62,583 nucleotides of DNA from Acidobacteriota bacterium (GTDB taxonomy: Bacteria > Acidobacteriota > UBA6911), in the NCBI GenBank assembly GCA_012719355.1, contig JAAYAM010000023.1, positions 1 through 62,583 on the forward strand. The letters are read 5' to 3'. The position numbers and the translations under genes were made by a program. Positions 47,276-55,294 of the stretch are shown one piece after another. The notes below the pieces were generated by a model. That model had not been told where the DNA came from. It made no database searches and was given only the letters and a program-made list of their open reading frames with translations. Every line of letters starts with the position of its first letter. Positions within the stretch are counted from its first letter, which is position 1.

Positions 47276-48424
47276 TTATGGCTCGTTCATCCTGCGCTTG
47301 AGCCAGGCGGCGTATCGACGGAACGTAAGCGCGATTCCCGTCCATACCAGGATGACCGCTCCAGCGGATACGATGCCGGCGACAGTCTGTCCAGCCAGTC
47401 CGTAGTACTCCCCTGTGTGAGCGAAACGCATCCACATGCGCGCCTTCATGCCCGGGTCCATCTTACCGAAATCTTCAACCCGCACGATTTCTGCCGTAGT
47501 CCTGTCCAAGGTGAGGGTGGCCCTGTGCTGCGGCTGGCCGCCATAGCCCCTTTCGACGGCGAATGACACCGTCTTGCCATTCAGGGCAGACGGCTGGAAA
47601 GTGATTGTCTTCCAGTTGTTGCTGTATTGCTGTGCCTTGCTCAGGAGCCTGTCCACGCCTTCAATCTGCAGGGGAGCTTCGATACGTGCCATTGGAGGGC
47701 CGCCGCGTCTTCCTCCGGGACCCATGCGCGGAGGCGCGTCGCTGCCGGCCAGCCGGAAGACAAGGTTGCTTGCCCAGGGATAAGAAATGACGACGCCGCT
47801 GGCTATAATCACGACCAGGGGAATGACGCACCAGACGCCGAATACGTTGTGCCAGTTCGAATCGCGCATCTTGCCTTTTGCCCCGGACCGGAACCACGCC
47901 ATAGCCCGTAGGCTGGAGAAGCTCCATCTTTTCGGCAACCAGAGGTAAAGCCCCGTGAGTGAGATTATCAGGAATACCAGATTGCCGGCTCCCGTCACGG
48001 CTCGCCCTATGCTTCGGCTTTCACCCGAAAGCGCGAGCCAGCGGTGCCAGTCGGTCATCAGGCGAAAAAAGACCCGGATCGCCTGAGATCCTGTCCCCAA
48101 AATCTCTCCCGTGTACTGGTTCACGAATATGGTCTGGTTGGGACCGGTCGTCACCGACGCAGGCATTTCAGGATCTGAAGAAAGCGTCACGCTTGCAGGA
48201 ATCACTGACGGCCGCGCTTCTTCGAGCTTCCTGAGCAGCAGCTCGGCCGAAAGCGGGGCCTGGTCTGCGGGCGGCTCTACTCTGTGTATACGCTTGTCGG
48301 CCCATGTGGTCATCTGTTTCTGATACGTAAGCGCGACACCCGTCAGCGACATGATCAGCACCAGTATCCCGGCGGCAATGCCGCCGGTCAGGTGAAGCCA
48401 GAAGATTACCTTGCGAACGTTCAC
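47276..48424 (-). CDS. PepSY-associated transmembrane protein
   Basis: The 382-residue protein begins with a helix (FWLHLTGGIAAGILVLIMSLTGVALTY), followed by a PepSY-like extracytoplasmic region. More helices lie near 145-165, 190-215 and 345-365. The family (PepSY_TM, PiuB/DUF4405-like) often accompanies siderophore uptake or ferric and flavin reductases. No receptor gene is adjacent, so the iron link is only suggestive. It converges with mntP and is separate from the two-component operon upstream. Confidence 0.85.
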   Translation of the reverse strand: MNVRKVIFWLHLTGGIAAGILVLIMSLTGVALTYQKQMTTWADKRIHRVEPPADQAPLSAELLLRKLEEARPSVIPASVTLSSDPEMPASVTTGPNQTIFVNQYTGEILGTGSQAIRVFFRLMTDWHRWLALSGESRSIGRAVTGAGNLVFLIISLTGLYLWLPKRWSFSSLRAMAWFRSGAKGKMRDSNWHNVFGVWCVIPLVVIIASGVVISYPWASNLVFRLAGSDAPPRMGPGGRRGGPPMARIEAPLQIEGVDRLLSKAQQYSNNWKTITFQPSALNGKTVSFAVERGYGGQPQHRATLTLDRTTAEIVRVEDFGKMDPGMKARMWMRFAHTGEYYGLAGQTVAGIVSAGAVILVWTGIALTFRRYAAWLKRRMNEP

Positions 48425-48523
48425 GAAATCCCTCCATGTGCAGGAAGTTTGACGCTATGATCTTAGATTACGCAGACGCTTACCAACTGTTGCACTAATT
48501 GATGCGGGAGCCGGGCGATCGTT

Positions 48524-49873
48524 CTATGTGCCGGGGTCGCGACCCGCGACTCCGTATTCTTTCAGGCGGTATTGCAGCGTACGCAGACTGATGCCCAGTT
48601 CTTCCGATGTCGCGCGCCGGTCTCCCCTGTTGCGGGCAAGCGCACCAAGAATCGTGGTCTTCTCCACCTGCGCAAGCAGGCCATGACGCGCCGGGCCGAA
48701 ATGTTCCGGCTCGCGTTTCATGGGCAGGTCGTCCGGTTCAATCGTGCCGGACTGAGAAACGATCAGTGCCCGCTCGATTGCGTTGGCGAGTTCCCGCACG
48801 TTCCCTGGCCAGTTGTGCTTGAGCAGAAGTTCTCCGGCTTCCCGGCTCATGGAGGGAACGGGTTTGCCGATGCGGGCGGAGATCTTTCTGGTGAACGACT
48901 CGGCGAGGGGCAGAATATCCTCCGGCCTTTCCCGCAAGGGCGGAATATGGATCGGGAAGACGCTGAGCCGGTAGAACAAGTCCTCTCTGAACGAGCCTTC
49001 CGCCATGCTTTGGCTCAGGTCTTTATTGGTTGCCGCGATGACTCGGACATCTACTGAAATGGTCCGGTCGCCGCCGACCCGTTCGAACTGCTGTTCCTGG
49101 AGAACACGTAGGAACTTGGCCTGCAGGCGCACACCCATCTCGGCCACTTCATCAAGGAAGAGCGTACCCCCATCTGCCATCTCGAATCGGCCGCGCCGCG
49201 TCTGGGTCGCTCCTGTAAAGGCGCCCTTTTCATGTCCGAGAAGCTCGGATTCCAGGAGCGTCTCTGTGATGGCAGCGCAATTGACCGCAACGAATGCATG
49301 GTCGCACCGCTGGCTGCGCCGGTGAATGAATCGTGCAACCACCTCCTTGCCGGTTCCGGACTCGCCCGTCAGCAGCACCGTGGTCGGTTGAGGCGCGACC
49401 TGGTCGGCGAGGCGGAAAACCTGTTTCATGGTTGCGCTTTCCGCGACAACATCCGCCGGAAGCGCGGCATTTGTCTCCTCCTGGTGCAGTTGCGTCCGGT
49501 CTCTCATGGCCCGGCTGCGCAAGACCTTCTCGACTATCAGTCGCAGTTCTTCCGGGCTTTTCAGCGGTTTGGTCAGGTATTCCTCGGCGCCCAGCTTGAT
49601 GGCCTCTACTGCCGTCGCCACCGATCCGTAGGCGGTCAAAACCACGACCGGCGTTTCCGGGGCGTTCTCGCGTATCCAGCGCAGGAGTTCGATTCCGCCC
49701 ATGTCCGGCATCCGTTCATCGGTTATGACCAGGCTGAAACTGCGATGTGAAAGTAGCTGGGACGCCTCGAGTCCGCTTGCAGCAGTTGTGACTTCGTACT
49801 CTCTCGCAAGCGAGCCGCTGATGAACTGGCGCTGTCCTGGTTCATCGTCCACAACCAGAATGGAAACCTTCAT
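48524..49873 (-). CDS. NtrC-family sigma-54-dependent response regulator
   Basis: The 449-residue protein has a receiver with the phospho-acceptor in LVITDERMP (about 53), and an AAA+ domain with Walker A GESGTGKE (about 168-175), the sigma-54 contact loop GAFTGA and the R-finger region. A Fis-type HTH closes it (ATSEELGISLRTLQYRLKEYG). It overlaps the kinase gene upstream by ATGA. It should activate a sigma-54 promoter; a candidate is found ahead of the first gene of its own operon. Confidence 0.94.
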   Translation of the reverse strand: MKVSILVVDDEPGQRQFISGSLAREYEVTTAASGLEASQLLSHRSFSLVITDERMPDMGGIELLRWIRENAPETPVVVLTAYGSVATAVEAIKLGAEEYLTKPLKSPEELRLIVEKVLRSRAMRDRTQLHQEETNAALPADVVAESATMKQVFRLADQVAPQPTTVLLTGESGTGKEVVARFIHRRSQRCDHAFVAVNCAAITETLLESELLGHEKGAFTGATQTRRGRFEMADGGTLFLDEVAEMGVRLQAKFLRVLQEQQFERVGGDRTISVDVRVIAATNKDLSQSMAEGSFREDLFYRLSVFPIHIPPLRERPEDILPLAESFTRKISARIGKPVPSMSREAGELLLKHNWPGNVRELANAIERALIVSQSGTIEPDDLPMKREPEHFGPARHGLLAQVEKTTILGALARNRGDRRATSEELGISLRTLQYRLKEYGVAGRDPGT

Positions 49874-51138
49874 TTGTCTGCCCCTGATGGCAGTCTGGGA
49901 AGCCGGATCGAACAGCGTGCCCCGCCCTGCGGCAGATTCTCCAGTTCCAGACTTCCGTGCAGTCTGTCCACAATCTGTTTTGACACTGCAAGTCCGAGTC
50001 CGGTCCCGCGTGCCTTTTTCGTCGTGAACGGCTCGAAAAGCTCTCTTGGGCTGCTCTCTCCCAGACCTTCGCCCGAATCGTCGATCTGAACGACGAGATC
50101 ATCGTTGTTCCCGTCAAACGCCTTCAGCACGACAGTTCCACCGGGCGGAGTCGCTTCGATTGCATTCACAATCGTATTCAGCAGGACCTGCTTGAGCCCG
50201 TCGGGATCGGACCTGATGGGACTATCGTAAGCTGCAGATACACGAAGTGCAACGTTGGAGGCTTCCAGCCGGGGTTGTACCATCGTGGTTATTCCGGCTA
50301 TCACGTCAGACAGCCGGAATTCCCTTATCTGCGGCTCCCTGGCGTGGGCGAAATCGAGCAGGTCGGTGACCAGTTTCTCCAGGCGTTCGGCTTCGCTCAC
50401 CACGGTCTTTAACTGCGGTTGAGCCGAGTGGGTCGGTGGCAGATCTTCCTGGGCGAGTTGCGTCAGCCCCTTCATTGCTCCAAGGGGGTTGCGGATTTCG
50501 TGAGCCAGTGAAGCTGCCATCATACCAAGCGATTTGAGTTGTTTTTCTTCTCCTTCGCGCATCTTCAATTCAAGGAAACGGCTCAGCATGCGCAGGAGAT
50601 TCATCGAGAGAGCAAACAGCGCCACGACGGCAAGGCCGGATACTACAAGCTGTAGAGTAGCCTGACGCTTGATGAAGTCGGTCTCCGAAAGCTGAAGCCC
50701 GACCCTGATTCTCCAGCCGGCAACGGTTGGTCTCGCCTCGCCGTGCGGGCTCCGCGGCTGCGGAAGCGGCTCTTCGAAGATGTAGAGGTCCCCGTGATCT
50801 CGAAGCGTGTCACCGGCTGAGGCTAGCACGTTCCCCGTATGGTCGACGAGTGCCAGCAATGCCACCGATCCGGAGTATGTTTCATAAGCCGATTCCAGTA
50901 GCGTCTGCCAGAACGCAGGATTATTTCGCCTTCCTGGACCTCTCGCCTGCGCTTCAATGGTGGCTGAGATTTCGCGGCCGCGGTTGGCAAGGTAGGAACT
51001 TCTCAGTCGGAGGAAGGTTGCGTAGGTAAAGACGGCGCTCGCGAGAATGGCGACGCAGAGAGCTATCACTACGGCCACAGCCAGGCGGGTGGGCAACCGG
51101 TCATTGCGGTTTGTGCGTTTCGGGGATAGTCTCATCAT
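49870..51138 (-). CDS. Membrane sensor histidine kinase
   Basis: The 422-residue kinase has two helices (about 15-40 and 165-185) around a periplasmic sensor domain of about 120 residues. A HisKA domain with the phospho-site in SLAHEIRNPLGAMKG and an HATPase with GEGLGESSPRELFEPF and GTGLGLAVSKQ follow. The layout resembles ZraS/AtoS-type partners of NtrC-family regulators. The signal is unknown. The upstream DUF2202 gene, a periplasmic ferritin-like protein, may be related to it. The start at 51138 is chosen near the first helix; an earlier ATG adds a short unconserved tail. Confidence 0.9.
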   Translation of the reverse strand: MMRLSPKRTNRNDRLPTRLAVAVVIALCVAILASAVFTYATFLRLRSSYLANRGREISATIEAQARGPGRRNNPAFWQTLLESAYETYSGSVALLALVDHTGNVLASAGDTLRDHGDLYIFEEPLPQPRSPHGEARPTVAGWRIRVGLQLSETDFIKRQATLQLVVSGLAVVALFALSMNLLRMLSRFLELKMREGEEKQLKSLGMMAASLAHEIRNPLGAMKGLTQLAQEDLPPTHSAQPQLKTVVSEAERLEKLVTDLLDFAHAREPQIREFRLSDVIAGITTMVQPRLEASNVALRVSAAYDSPIRSDPDGLKQVLLNTIVNAIEATPPGGTVVLKAFDGNNDDLVVQIDDSGEGLGESSPRELFEPFTTKKARGTGLGLAVSKQIVDRLHGSLELENLPQGGARCSIRLPRLPSGADK

Positions 51139-51222
51139 GCTCACGGGAACGATGACAGGCCTTGGCTTCCAGTACATGGCAGCCTGTCACCATTCCCGCA
51201 TAACGTCAAGATGGATTCAGGG

Positions 51223-51942
51223 TCAGAAACGGGAGTTGCCCCAGGCGCCGCCTCTGCCCCGGCCCCCGCCGCGGCCGGATCCGTACCCCGCTCCGGTCCC
51301 CCTTCCCCGGGGACCACGTGCATCGTTCACAATCTCGGAAAAGACTGCCGGCGAGACATACTGCGGAGAGTATGACTGTCCTGTTCTCTGCAGCTGCCTG
51401 ACGAGGGCCCGCATGTGGTTCGTCGAGCCGGTTCTCAAATTCCCGTAGATCATCTTAAGATCGCTTTTATCAGTTGCCGCAATCGCCTTATCAAGGTTGT
51501 GAATAGTGAAGTCTTCGATCGTGGCTGCAGCGCGCAGGGCGGATTCAAGCGACTGTTCGCCCTGGTTCATCAGGTCCCCGTACATCGTCTGCAATCCCGG
51601 GTCGCTGAATGTTCCCGCCGGCCTTTCCTGCACCGGGTCGGGCAGGTTGTAGCGGTCCAGAAGCAGCTTCATCGCTGCGAAATGCCGTTTTTCGCTCAGG
51701 CTGATGTTGTCGAACACCCGCAGGCCCCATTTTGCCTGCATGGCCGCATTGAAATCCATGGCGAGTTTTTCCTCTTCACGGATGTAAGCGAGCTCCCTCG
51801 CCTCAGCCGGTTCCAGAGCCTGTGCGGGTTCCGTGGCGAGCAGGCACATCCCCTGTCTTGGGCCGCCTTGCGCCCACAACGGCACAGTTGTCAGTGCGAG
51901 AACACAGCAGACCAGCGCACCCTTAAACATTTGCTTTCTCAT
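51223..51942 (-). CDS. Exported DUF2202 ferritin-like protein
   Basis: The 239-residue protein has a signal peptide (about 1-24). The DUF2202 helical domain (about 45-200) has REEEKLAMDF, SEKRHF and HNLDKAI, the E and H pattern of a ferritin-like bundle that could bind metal. A glycine- and arginine-rich tail ends it. It is the first gene of the operon with the kinase and regulator, preceded by AAGGAG. Function unknown; a metal or stress binding role in the periplasm is plausible. Confidence 0.85.
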   Translation of the reverse strand: MRKQMFKGALVCCVLALTTVPLWAQGGPRQGMCLLATEPAQALEPAEARELAYIREEEKLAMDFNAAMQAKWGLRVFDNISLSEKRHFAAMKLLLDRYNLPDPVQERPAGTFSDPGLQTMYGDLMNQGEQSLESALRAAATIEDFTIHNLDKAIAATDKSDLKMIYGNLRTGSTNHMRALVRQLQRTGQSYSPQYVSPAVFSEIVNDARGPRGRGTGAGYGSGRGGGRGRGGAWGNSRF

Positions 51943-51976
51943 TTTGTTACTCCTTGTTTGTTACGATGTATCATTA

Positions 51977-51992
51977 CGCACGTGGTATGCCT
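51977..51992 (-). promoter_or_regulatory. Candidate sigma-54 (-24/-12) promoter of the DUF2202 operon
   Basis: On the minus strand AGGCATACCACGTGCG has the invariant GG and GC ten bases apart and matches GGCA...TGC of the sigma-54 consensus, with a few mismatches. It predicts a start near 51966 and a 24-base leader with AAGGAG. The operon encodes a sigma-54 activator, so autoregulation would fit. Confidence 0.4.
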
Positions 51993-52158
51993 GCGTGGCG
52001 GCCGCTCGCGCAATCCAGAGCTACATGACTACAGATAAAGGAGTTATAAAGCCGGACTTACCTGGGGTGCAGCATTGCTGGGCACAATTGAGTGCAGAAT
52101 TTGCATCTCCGAATGCAATCTCTGCCGAGATGAAAAGGGCCGGAAAATAGGAAGAGCC

Positions 52159-52187
52159 AAAAAAAGCAGGGGGCGTCAGCCCCCTGC
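52159..52187 (-). terminator. Rho-independent terminator for the rtcB transcript
   Basis: GCAGGGGGC (52166-52174), loop GTCA and GCCCCCTGC (52179-52187) form a perfect 9-bp GC-rich stem. On the minus strand seven T follow (A run 52159-52165 on the plus strand). It ends minus-strand transcription from rtcB, about 185 bases below its stop. Confidence 0.9.
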
Positions 52188-52329
52188 TGAAACTGGTGCC
52201 GCTTACAGGGCAGGTCGCTTGCCCCGGCGGATTACCATCCCAGCGGCTATGCCGGCCAGTCCCAGCTTCTTCCTGCGTCGACGCTACTAATTGGCATCAT
52301 TACACATCAGAAGCCGGGATTTTGAAATC

Positions 52330-52367
52330 CGTAGTCTTACGCGTTCCTGCATGCGTAGTCCTACGCA
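52330..52367. repeat. Two palindromic elements CGTAGTCYTACG, 24 bp apart
   Basis: TGCGTAG-TC-CTACGCA (52352-52367) is a perfect inverted repeat with 7-bp arms. CGTAGTCTTACG (52330-52341) repeats its core with one change, centre to centre 24 bp. They lie just after the rtcB stop, before the terminator. They could be protein binding sites or a transcript structure. Confidence 0.6.
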
Positions 52368-52371
52368 CAGA

Positions 52372-53829
52372 TCATCCTTTGACATTGCCTATCGGGATGA
52401 ATCTGGCCACAGGGTGACTGATGCCGGCCAGGTGCGTTGCGGCGACGACTTCGTCGATGTCCTTGTAGGCGGGCCCGGCTTCCTCGGCGAGTCCTGAATA
52501 GGTGGCGCTCCGGACATAGATGCCGCGCGCCTCCATGGTTTCTCTCAGTTCGTGTCCCCTGAAGCGCTTCTTAGCCGCTGCACGGCTCATCGTTCTGCCG
52601 CTTCCATGCGCTGTGGTGAAAAATGTCTCGCTCCCCCCTTCCATGCCGACGAGAAGATAGGAGCCCGTCTCCATGCTGCCGCCGATTATCACCGGCTGTC
52701 CGGTTTTCTGGTACTGCGGGGGAAGGCCCGGCATCCCGGGGCCGAATGCCCGTGTCGCTCCCTTGCGATGCACCAGCAGTTGCCTCCGCACGCCGTCAAC
52801 CATGTGGTATTCGAGTTTGGCGGTATTGTGAGCGACATCGTACACCTGATGCAGCCCGATGCTCTCGGCCGGCTTCCTGAATACCTCAGAGAAGACTTCA
52901 CGAATGCGGTGCGCGATTACCTGTCTGTTTGCGAAAGACATATTGATGGCGCACTTCATCGCGGCAAAGTAGTCCTGACCTTCGGGCGACTGAAATGGCG
53001 CGCATGCCAGTTCCCGGTCGATGATCTTCATGCCGTAGGTGCGTTGCATCACTTTGAGGAACGACTGCAGGTAGTCGGTGGCGACCTGATGGCCGAATCC
53101 ACGGCTGCCGCAGTGGAACATAACCACCACCTGGTCAGGCAGGTCGATCCCGAAAGCCTCCGCCATGCGTTGATCGTAGACGTTCTCCGGCTTTACCACC
53201 TGAATTTCGAGATAGTGGTTTCCCGAGCCAAGCGTACCGATCTGCTTATACCCTCGTTCGACCGCCCGGTCACTGATCTTGGCAGCATCCGCCCCTTCGA
53301 TGCATCCGTATTCTTCGGTGCGCTCGAGATCCTCCTGCCAGCCCATGCCGCGCTTGACGCACCAGCGGGCGCCCTGCTCGACCACATCCCGAAACTCGTC
53401 TCTGGAGAGTCGGACGAAGCCGGACACCCCGACGCCTGCGGGCACGCGGACGAAGAGCCGGTCTACAAGCTCCTGAAGATGCGGTTTCACCTCATCATAG
53501 GTCAGACGGGTGACCAGAAGGCGCATCCCGCAGTTGACGTCAAACCCGATGCCGCCCGGCGAAATCACCCCCTCTTCAGGATCCATCGCGGCAAGCCCGC
53601 CGATCGGAAAGCCGTATCCCCAGTGTCCGTCAGGCATGCAGAAGGCGTATTTGACGATGCCCGGCAGTGTCGAGACATTTGTCACCTGCTCGATAACTCC
53701 CTCGTCCAGGTCTCGTGCGAGTTTCTCCGTGGCATAGATGCGCGCCGGCACACGCATGCCGGGTTTGTACGACCGCGGGATCTCCCAGATCGTGTCGGAG
53801 ATCCTGATTGTTTCTTTCGGCAGTGCCAT
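52372..53829 (-). CDS. rtcB: RtcB RNA ligase
   Basis: The 485-residue protein has the RtcB landmarks in order: GGIGFDVNCGMRL (metal-binding Asp and Cys), FHCGSRGFGHQVATDYL, YDVAHNTAKLE, HRKGATRAFGPG (GMP-binding region) and HGSGRTMSR. RtcB joins 2',3'-cyclic phosphate or 3'-phosphate ends to 5'-OH ends, in RNA repair or tRNA restoration, using GTP and Mn2+. There is no archease or RtcA gene nearby and no RtcR. The start at 53829 follows TGGAGTTACC. It has a clear sigma-70 promoter and upstream repeats, and a strong terminator. Two manganese exporters in this window share only the metal. Confidence 0.95.
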   Translation of the reverse strand: MALPKETIRISDTIWEIPRSYKPGMRVPARIYATEKLARDLDEGVIEQVTNVSTLPGIVKYAFCMPDGHWGYGFPIGGLAAMDPEEGVISPGGIGFDVNCGMRLLVTRLTYDEVKPHLQELVDRLFVRVPAGVGVSGFVRLSRDEFRDVVEQGARWCVKRGMGWQEDLERTEEYGCIEGADAAKISDRAVERGYKQIGTLGSGNHYLEIQVVKPENVYDQRMAEAFGIDLPDQVVVMFHCGSRGFGHQVATDYLQSFLKVMQRTYGMKIIDRELACAPFQSPEGQDYFAAMKCAINMSFANRQVIAHRIREVFSEVFRKPAESIGLHQVYDVAHNTAKLEYHMVDGVRRQLLVHRKGATRAFGPGMPGLPPQYQKTGQPVIIGGSMETGSYLLVGMEGGSETFFTTAHGSGRTMSRAAAKKRFRGHELRETMEARGIYVRSATYSGLAEEAGPAYKDIDEVVAATHLAGISHPVARFIPIGNVKG

Positions 53830-53860
53830 GGTAACTCCAGCATATAAAGGTCTCTTCACC

Positions 53861-53888
53861 ATTATATGTCGTGCTGTTATCCGGACAA
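53861..53888 (-). promoter_or_regulatory. rtcB promoter
   Basis: On the minus strand TTGTCC (53888-53883), 16 bp, then a perfect TATAAT (53866-53861). This predicts a start near 53854, 25 bases before the ATG. Confidence 0.7.
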
Positions 53889-53896
53889 CCCCTGCT

Positions 53897-53933
53897 CGAA
53901 TTGAGCAACTCTGGGTAGTTTTACGAATTGAGC
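53897..53933. repeat. Direct repeats CGAATTGAGC upstream of rtcB (putative operators)
   Basis: CGAATTGAGC occurs at 53897-53906 and 53924-53933, each followed by a base and ACT, spaced 27 bp. The first is inside the palindrome GCTC-GAATT-GAGC. Relative to the rtcB start they are centred near -48 and -75, activator positions on one face of the helix to within about a half base pair per turn. They may also serve the divergent receiver-like gene at 54096. Confidence 0.5.
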
Positions 53934-54095
53934 GACTAACACGTTCGAGATACTTTTTGAATAGTAATTCTGGTTGGACAGCGGCAGTGATTTCCCGCTC
54001 AGGTTTCCAGCCCTGTTGCAGTATACCGGTCAGCACGCTTCACCTGAATTCTCAATAAACAAAACTATGTGTGGATCAAAGGAGGATTTTGGTCA

Positions 54096-54452
54096 ATGGG
54101 AAGACTCCGCCTGTTGATAATCGATCGAAACGAACTGACTCGCGCACTCCTGAAACATGTGCTGAACGAATCGTCAGTAGTTGAGATTGTCGGCGAAGCA
54201 GGAGACTACAGGTCCTCTGTCGGGATCATCAGCGAACTAATGCCGGACGCGGTAGTTATCGGCGAAGATCGCCAATCGGAAGACTTCAATCTGCATGCCG
54301 TGATCCGTTCCGATTTCCCCATGGTGCGGGTCATCGAGTTGTCGGCTCTCGACAAGGCCGTGCTGAGCAAGATGATCGGGCTTCCCCCGGAACATCCGGG
54401 TAGAAGCGCCTTCGATGCGGCTATCATGAGTTTCTCTCCCGGTTCTTCGTAG
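54096..54452 (+). CDS. Degenerate receiver-like protein lacking the phospho-acceptor Asp
   Basis: The 118-residue protein aligns without gaps over its first 100 residues with the receiver at 6488 (IIDRNELTRALL against IADDNQLIRTLL; PDAVVIGEDRQ against PDAVLMDVNMP). The phospho-acceptor position 56 is Gly, one of the two N-terminal acidic residues is Arg, and the C-terminal lysine region is lost. It cannot be phosphorylated in the usual way and may act as a fixed adaptor. GGAGG ten bases before the ATG at 54096 sets the start. It is divergent from rtcB. Confidence 0.75.
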   Translation: MGRLRLLIIDRNELTRALLKHVLNESSVVEIVGEAGDYRSSVGIISELMPDAVVIGEDRQSEDFNLHAVIRSDFPMVRVIELSALDKAVLSKMIGLPPEHPGRSAFDAAIMSFSPGSS

Positions 54453-54533
54453 TCCCTGGACGATTATCCCCCATTCGGCGGGCACGCCAATTGCACAGAA
54501 TCAGACAGAAGCGATATGAGGAGGAAGAGTATC

Positions 54534-55076
54534 GTGAAATCCGGTCCTGTGAATTTTGAGACGGAACTCAAGGGTATGTCGGTCCTTGATATCGCCACCG
54601 GCGAAAAGATCGGCAGCGTGTCAGACATCATCATCAATCCCACAGAAGGGAAAGTTCTGGGCCTTGCGATCATAAGATCGGACAAGGAGGTGAGAGCCGT
54701 TTCGGCCGATCAGGTTCAGATAGGGGCCGATGCGGTCATGATGGCCGACCGGGCCATGGAAGCGCTTGACTACTCTGGCCGCTTTGCTCAGGCTGTGCCG
54801 GCCAGGGACCTGCTCGGATCCAATGTAGTGACGCAGGACGGCCGCCTCGTCGGCTCAATCCGTTCGATCCATCTTGCACCCGTGGAGCTGAATCTCTACT
54901 ACCGTGTTGCCGCTTCGACACTTCAGAGCGTCTTCGGAAGGGGCTTCTATATATCCGGAGATCTTCCGACCGCGTTTTCGCGCGATGGGAAGAGAATGAT
55001 CGTTCCACCGGATGTTGAAACCACACATGCAAGGAAATCTCTGTCGGAATTCACCGATTCCGGGGGAGTGAAGTAG
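54534..55076 (+). CDS. Two-domain PRC-barrel protein
   Basis: The 180-residue protein has two PRC-barrel repeats (about 8-75: GMSVLDIATGEKIGSVSDIIINPTEG-like; and 85-150: DLLGSNVVTQDGRLVGSIRSI). PRC barrels occur in photosynthetic reaction centre H subunits, RimM and many stress or envelope proteins of unknown role. I choose GTG at 54534: AGGAGG at 54519-54524 is nine bases ahead of it, and the in-frame ATG at 54516 lies before this ribosome site and has none of its own. It follows the receiver-like gene by about 80 bases. Confidence 0.8.
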   Translation: MKSGPVNFETELKGMSVLDIATGEKIGSVSDIIINPTEGKVLGLAIIRSDKEVRAVSADQVQIGADAVMMADRAMEALDYSGRFAQAVPARDLLGSNVVTQDGRLVGSIRSIHLAPVELNLYYRVAASTLQSVFGRGFYISGDLPTAFSRDGKRMIVPPDVETTHARKSLSEFTDSGGVK

Positions 55077-55294
55077 CAGTCTGCAGGCGGGTTGATGGAG
55101 AAGGCTTCAGGAAATAAGCTGTTGCTAATCTGTATCAATATAAGTTCCAATACCCTTGAAGAGCTGAACATTTGTGCCGGTCGGAAGCTGCGGGCCGGCT
55201 AAATCCAGATTCAACAAGCCAGGTTAATTTTCCAGATCCCTGGTGAATCTCGGCCAGGAAGCTGGTGTGAGCACTCAAACAACAGGGGGTGGTA
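55077..55294. other. 218-bp gap before the M1 peptidase
   Basis: No clear gene is present. A 35-codon frame (55095-55202, plus) lacks a ribosome site and known motifs. No convincing promoter or terminator is seen. Confidence 0.4.

Noticed and set aside
52080-52095. Plus-strand GGCAC...TGC as a sigma-54 promoter
   Set aside because: GG and GC are eleven bases apart instead of ten and no plus-strand gene follows.
52200-52290. Short minus-strand frame ending in a basic GLAGIAAGMVIRR-like segment, reminiscent of a sorting signal
   Set aside because: A stop codon lies directly upstream and there is no start codon for more than about ten residues.
55095-55202. 35-codon frame before the M1 peptidase
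   Set aside because: No ribosome site, no motif, no operon context.
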